A stretch of DNA of 64,000 bases from Tyto alba (lineage: Eukaryota > Chordata > Aves > Strigiformes > Tytonidae): NCBI RefSeq assembly GCF_018691265.1, contig NW_024881295.1, positions 18,399,904 through 18,463,903 on the forward strand, given 5' to 3'. A program made the position numbers and the translations under genes. Below the pieces are notes generated by a model, which saw nothing but the letters and a program-made list of their open reading frames with translations, did no database searches and was not told the origin of the DNA. Positions 61,001-64,000 of this stretch are shown piece after piece (positions within the stretch are counted from its first letter, which is position 1; each line of letters begins with the position of its first letter).

Positions 61001-62729
61001 TGACACAGCTCAGCTCACAACTGAAGGTCCATGGGCAGCTGGTAGAGGTGAGGCCGGTCACAGCCATTAAGGTCTGGGGGTGCCCTCAGAGCCCTCACAG
61101 TTACTAATAACCAAAATATTTGCACAGAAGTGTCAGGAGGTAGTCAAGAAAATAAAGGTACATGAACTACTGATGCCATTCATGAAAGAAGTTTATTTCA
61201 AGGATGATGGAAATATGATCATCAGAGTGGTACAGAAAATTACATCACTTCTGGATAGATAGAAATAAAAAGCTGAATGTCTTACTATGTAAGACCTTCA
61301 AAGAAACATGGATAAATAGTACTTGTTTGGGTCAGAATCACTGACCAAATGTTTACTAGGAATGACAAGGCTCCGGTAGTTCTGGATATTGTAGCCAGCA
61401 GGTTCCTTAAAAACACCTCTCAAAAAAACCAAAAAACATCCCGCCACCCAAATAAACCAATCAAAAAACCCCCACCTGTTAATGAAGTAGTAAAAGGTAA
61501 CACTGCTTTAAAATGGAGTGGTTTGGCGTCTTTTTTTTCTGTATGTAATTGAGATGAGTGATAAAGAACTGTTCCAACTTAAATCAAAGGCTCCGTAACT
61601 GATTAGCAGTTTAAAAAGGACTCAGTTTGTAAGTAGGAAAGTTAGCAAAGTTGGATGGACTAGGAACTTGCCAATAAAGGACTAGACTTCTCAGTTTTAA
61701 TTGCAAAGCAATCAGGAATCTCTATCCAAATAGATGAAGTATACATAAAGAGTTATAGGCTTAGATGGTACCTTAAGAACTGTACTAGAAATCAGTGGAC
61801 AGATGAAGGCAGGGAGGGAAGACCATTGCAAACTGTAACTTAGGGGTCAAAAAGTATAACCATGAGGTGACCTTGAAAATAAATAAAATCAATTACTTAA
61901 GTAAAAAGGTAAGTATCACTATGCAGTGGTAAGAAAATACAAACCAAGACTGATCTAAAGTATGGTATACATTAGTTCAACACTGAATTAATATTTTGCC
62001 ACAATTTTCAATAAGGATGAATTAATGATGGAGCAAAGGAGTAAATGTAATCAAAAGACAAAACAAAACTTGTGTGAAATAAAACTCAGCAAGCTTAATT
62101 CTTTTAAGCTAATAGCTCCTGATAGAATTTGAAACTGAAGGTTAAAATTAACACATGAAATCCTAAAGCAAGTCTTTTAGGTCAGAGAAGATGCTATAAG
62201 CTTATTTAATAACAAATACATTTAATTTTAAAAGGGGAAAAAAGTAATTTAGGAAATCACAAGCCTTCAACTCCAATGGTACTGTTAAGGCTCTGGAAAA
62301 AGTTTTGAGGAAGGAATAATTCAGATGAAGTGGAAAATACGATTAAATGTAGCATAGTTTTACCAGAAACCTACCATGAGAGTAACCTCATAGCTCTCTT
62401 TCAGAAGACAATCAGTGCTCTAGGCCTGTAACTTACACCACTGAAATGACTTTTAATTACTATTGGTGTGGAATTGAGGATTTTTATAAACAATTTTAAC
62501 CCTAGATATTTTTTGCAATTTACTCCACTCTAACAAGAATAAAACAGAAATAAGATCCCAGTTATCTGTGCACAGATAACATACCTTCGGAAGTGATTCC
62601 CAGTCTGGTTTCTTTGCAAGAATTTAAGTTGATTTTTTTCAGTTGCTTGCAGTTATAAAGCTGTAACAGTGCATTATCTGAAATATTGCAGTCTCGGAGG
62701 TCTAGAGACTCTACACCAGGGTGCAATAC
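52021..62729 (-). CDS. AMN1: AMN1, last five coding exons (amino-terminal exons outside the window)
   Basis: Encodes the vertebrate homologue of yeast Amn1 (antagonist of mitotic exit network), a small protein made of cysteine-containing leucine-rich repeats of the FBXL type. Its role in vertebrates is poorly defined. Exons in transcript order are 62729-62585, 60539-60322, 56745-56689, 52861-52750 and 52094-52021. They total 606 bases, 201 codons plus stop, all in phase. The product begins [18 protein letters not shown] and ends QVTWTVY, which match the family from about residue 56 to the carboxy terminus of the roughly 258-residue human protein. About 55 residues, probably on two exons, must lie beyond 64000. 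The gene is convergent with ETFBKMT. No frame damage is seen. Confidence 0.93.
52095..52749 (-). other. AMN1: AMN1 last intron
   Basis: 655 bases. It contains a T-rich tract with terminal C run (52347-52385) and no other feature. Confidence 0.9.
52347..52385. repeat. Poly-T/C low-complexity tract
   Basis: T runs interrupted by single G, ending in seven C. Confidence 0.9.
52750..52861 (-). CDS. AMN1: AMN1 penultimate exon
   Basis: 112 bases entered after GTAACAG and left at ATAACAG|GTAGGT. It encodes [20 protein letters not shown] and [17 protein letters not shown] plus one base. The HC-NLTD-AVEAVLT and [10 protein letters not shown] blocks are diagnostic of AMN1. Confidence 0.95.
54140..54190. 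repeat. Poly-A then A/C-rich tract
   Basis: Seventeen A followed by CCACCACC and C-run/A-run alternation. Confidence 0.9.
55121..55848 (+). mobile_element. Candidate LTR of an endogenous retrovirus
   Basis: The sequence has the layout of a long terminal repeat. There is a U3-like AT-rich part, TATAAAAG at 55535-55542 followed by a GC-rich R-like segment, a second AT-rich part with AAACTAAAGTAAAGTAAG in place of a canonical poly(A) signal, and an end CCCATCA. A TGATG start and CATCA end form short inverted termini (AATTGATG/CATCAATT if extended). TGG occurs two bases after the end, as at a primer binding site. No target duplication and no internal gene sequence are visible, so the 5' border and family are uncertain. 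It is inserted antisense to AMN1. Confidence 0.55.
55979..56003. repeat. Poly-T run of 25
   Basis: T homopolymer about 130 bases right of the candidate LTR. On the - strand it is an A25. Confidence 0.92.
56689..56745 (-). CDS. AMN1: AMN1 small 57-base exon
   Basis: Nineteen codons, [19 protein letters not shown], lie between CTCTAG and AAG|GTAACT. It matches the family segment VSDSGVIALVSG. It is a multiple of three, so skipping it would keep frame and remove most of one repeat. Confidence 0.92.
56746..60321 (-). other. AMN1: AMN1 intron between the 218-base and 57-base exons
   Basis: About 3.6 kb of AT-rich sequence. A short (TATAGTAT)-like patch lies near 58150-58180. Nothing coding was seen. 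Confidence 0.88.
60322..60539 (-). CDS. AMN1: AMN1 large LRR exon
   Basis: 218 bases entered after TTTGACAG and left at ACTCAG|GTAACC. It completes a Gly codon, then encodes [20 protein letters not shown] through [20 protein letters not shown] and [20 protein letters not shown] to SVDFSSTQ. It holds three 26-residue cysteine-containing LRRs. An ATG upstream of the acceptor (at 60576) is intronic and is not a start. Confidence 0.95.
60540..62584 (-). other. AMN1: AMN1 intron with possible old LINE remnants
   Basis: About 2 kb. Part of it (about 62090-62440) loosely resembles reverse-transcriptase-region DNA of old CR1/L3-type LINEs, listed separately. No exon is recognisable. Confidence 0.8.
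62090..62440 (+). repeat. Possible degenerate CR1/L3-like LINE body fragment
   Basis: Segments such as GGAAATCACAAGCCTTCAAC, GGCTCTGGAAAAAGTTTTGA and CTCATAGCTCTCTTTCAGAA fall in the order of an ancient CR1/L3-type reverse-transcriptase region (RNYRPV... block onward). Frameshifts and divergence prevent a firm call. Confidence 0.35.
62585..62729 (-). CDS. AMN1: AMN1 exon encoding the first visible leucine-rich repeats
   Basis: 145 bases entered after TTTCTTTACAG and left at CCGAAG|GTATGT. It encodes [40 protein letters not shown] and TRLGITSE plus one base. The LDLRDC and LNSC elements are LRR consensus cysteine/asparagine positions. The preceding exon is not in the window. Confidence 0.93.
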
Positions 62730-64000
62730 CTGTAAAGAAAACCTATCATTTCAGTCAAACTCTCCTATGTCACAAAACATGCATGTTTTTTTCTAAAATA
62801 CTTGTAATGTTAGACATCACCATAGAACTTTTAAAAAATATTCATTAGAGAATGGCGTTACCAGTCCTAGGAACTAAAAAGAAAGTATGGTACATTTGCT
62901 GCAACAGTTCATCTCCTACAGCATGAATGTTCAGTTTCTGTGATGACATCTAGAGTAGGTGCACATTAACACCATTATTTAAACAGTGAAAGTCCTATTT
63001 TGACTGTACAGTTGTTAACACTAGTGCTTCTGCCAGCACAGATACATTTACCAAGGATAAAACTCTCAAACTTAGTAGCACAACTTTGATGGCAGAAATC
63101 CGAAGTGTAAAAACATACCATCATCAAAACTCAAATCTGCTGAACAGATAAGGGTAATATTTGAAAGATATTCTGCCCTGGAGTATTTTTCTCACCTACA
63201 CACACACACTCTTTCTTCTCATAAACCAGCAATCTCATTATCATACCATGAGGAGGTACCAAATCCTCATTAAACAGGCTCTTTCACTCCTACAAGACCA
63301 TAGGTTGGAGTTTTTATGAAATCTTCCCCAAGAGTACATTTATGAAATTTAGACCCTAAGCAACGGAAGGAAGGCTTCAGATTTTAGTAACAGTAGCCAT
63401 ATATCTTACCTCTAATTTAATTTTCAAGGATTCTCACTACTTTTTAATAAACACTGTTTATAGCCCTCTCTTGTGCAAACAAGCTATACCTTTGCTGAGC
63501 TGTCCTTCAGAATAATAGGCAAGAGTTAGATCAGGTTTTCACATTACCTTGTATTACTCCCTTCAGCTTGTGATTCACTTACTTAACTCACCAGGATAAA
63601 AGCGTAAATTTCCATACACAAGCAAAGATAACAGCATATCTGACGGGCTTGTTAAAAGTCTATCCTTTTCTCAGGCTCACCATTCTAACAGGTACTTTAA
63701 AGCTATTACAAGGAATACCATTTTTCTGTTTTGCAAATATATAAAATGCTAAAATCTTTACCAACAGAGTCAAACAAACTTTGGGAAAAAAGTAAAACCT
63801 TCTAGTAGATTATAATTGCAACCTTTCTGCAAAATGAATGACAGACCTCAGGACAACTTGGACAGCTTTGACAGCTTTTTCTTCCCAAATGCTAAAAACC
63901 TCAAATATGTCTCTCTATGACATAATGCCACCAACATATCTCACAGTACATTTGTGAGTAGCTTTCACAAGGTAACATTCAGCTCTTATTTCATGCATAT
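62730..64000 (-). other. AMN1: AMN1 intron upstream of the first visible exon
   Basis: No match to the expected amino-terminal AMN1 segment (around YLSDIKPLPP or QITDSNISE) can be read on the - strand here, so the region is taken as intron. No other feature seen. Confidence 0.7.

Noticed and set aside
1..64000. CRISPR arrays, operons, insertion sequences, tRNA or rRNA genes
   Set aside because: None seen. The window is vertebrate nuclear DNA, and the tandem repeats present are microsatellites and one minisatellite.

Overview
This is a vertebrate nuclear genomic window, almost certainly from a bird. Two things point to a bird: CR1-type LINE 3' ends (about 49670-50018 on + and about 34050-34115 on -) and a solo LTR with the terminal sequence of a family I recall as common in bird genomes (43573-44101). 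The gene order DENND5B - ETFBKMT (METTL20) - AMN1 is the conserved amniote order, as on human 12p11. Genes are split by introns, so most open frames in the window are noise. All gene calls rest on protein similarity recalled from the families and on splice sites read from the sequence; no search was run.

Layout. (1) 1-24407: I interpret this as the first coding intron of DENND5B, which is on the - strand and runs leftward out of the window. No exon is recognisable in it. It holds microsatellites, long homopolymers and two GC/CpG-rich patches (about 17170-17690 and 23380-23650). (2) 24408-24890: DENND5B first coding exon (start codon 24517-24519, donor at 24407/24406) inside a strong CpG island with GC boxes and a TTTAAA element. 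(3) 24902-25507: a five-copy minisatellite. Its GC-rich core is a copy of the edge of that CpG island, separated by (TTTA)n tracts. (4) 25508-about 39980: intergenic, with a 44-A run, a CR1 fragment and low-complexity DNA, but no gene I can support. (5) about 39990-40560: CpG-island promoter of ETFBKMT with a probable non-coding exon ending at 40222. (6) 43053-47719: the complete ETFBKMT coding sequence in three exons, 271 codons plus stop, with an LTR in the first coding intron. (7) about 48260-48922: tail-to-tail junction between ETFBKMT (+) and AMN1 (-). (8) 52021-62729: the last five coding exons of AMN1 on the - strand (201 codons plus stop). Its amino-terminal exons lie beyond 64000.

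Functionally, ETFBKMT encodes a mitochondrial lysine methyltransferase that modifies the beta subunit of electron transfer flavoprotein. DENND5B encodes a DENN-domain Rab regulator. AMN1 encodes a small leucine-rich-repeat protein of the FBXL/Amn1 type. They are neighbours by conserved synteny, not members of one pathway.

I found no convincing undescribed biological system. The most unusual items are the promoter-edge minisatellite of DENND5B, the two LTR insertions in introns of ETFBKMT and AMN1, the intronic CpG-rich patch at about 17.2-17.7 kb and a long imperfect inverted repeat at 32477-32574.
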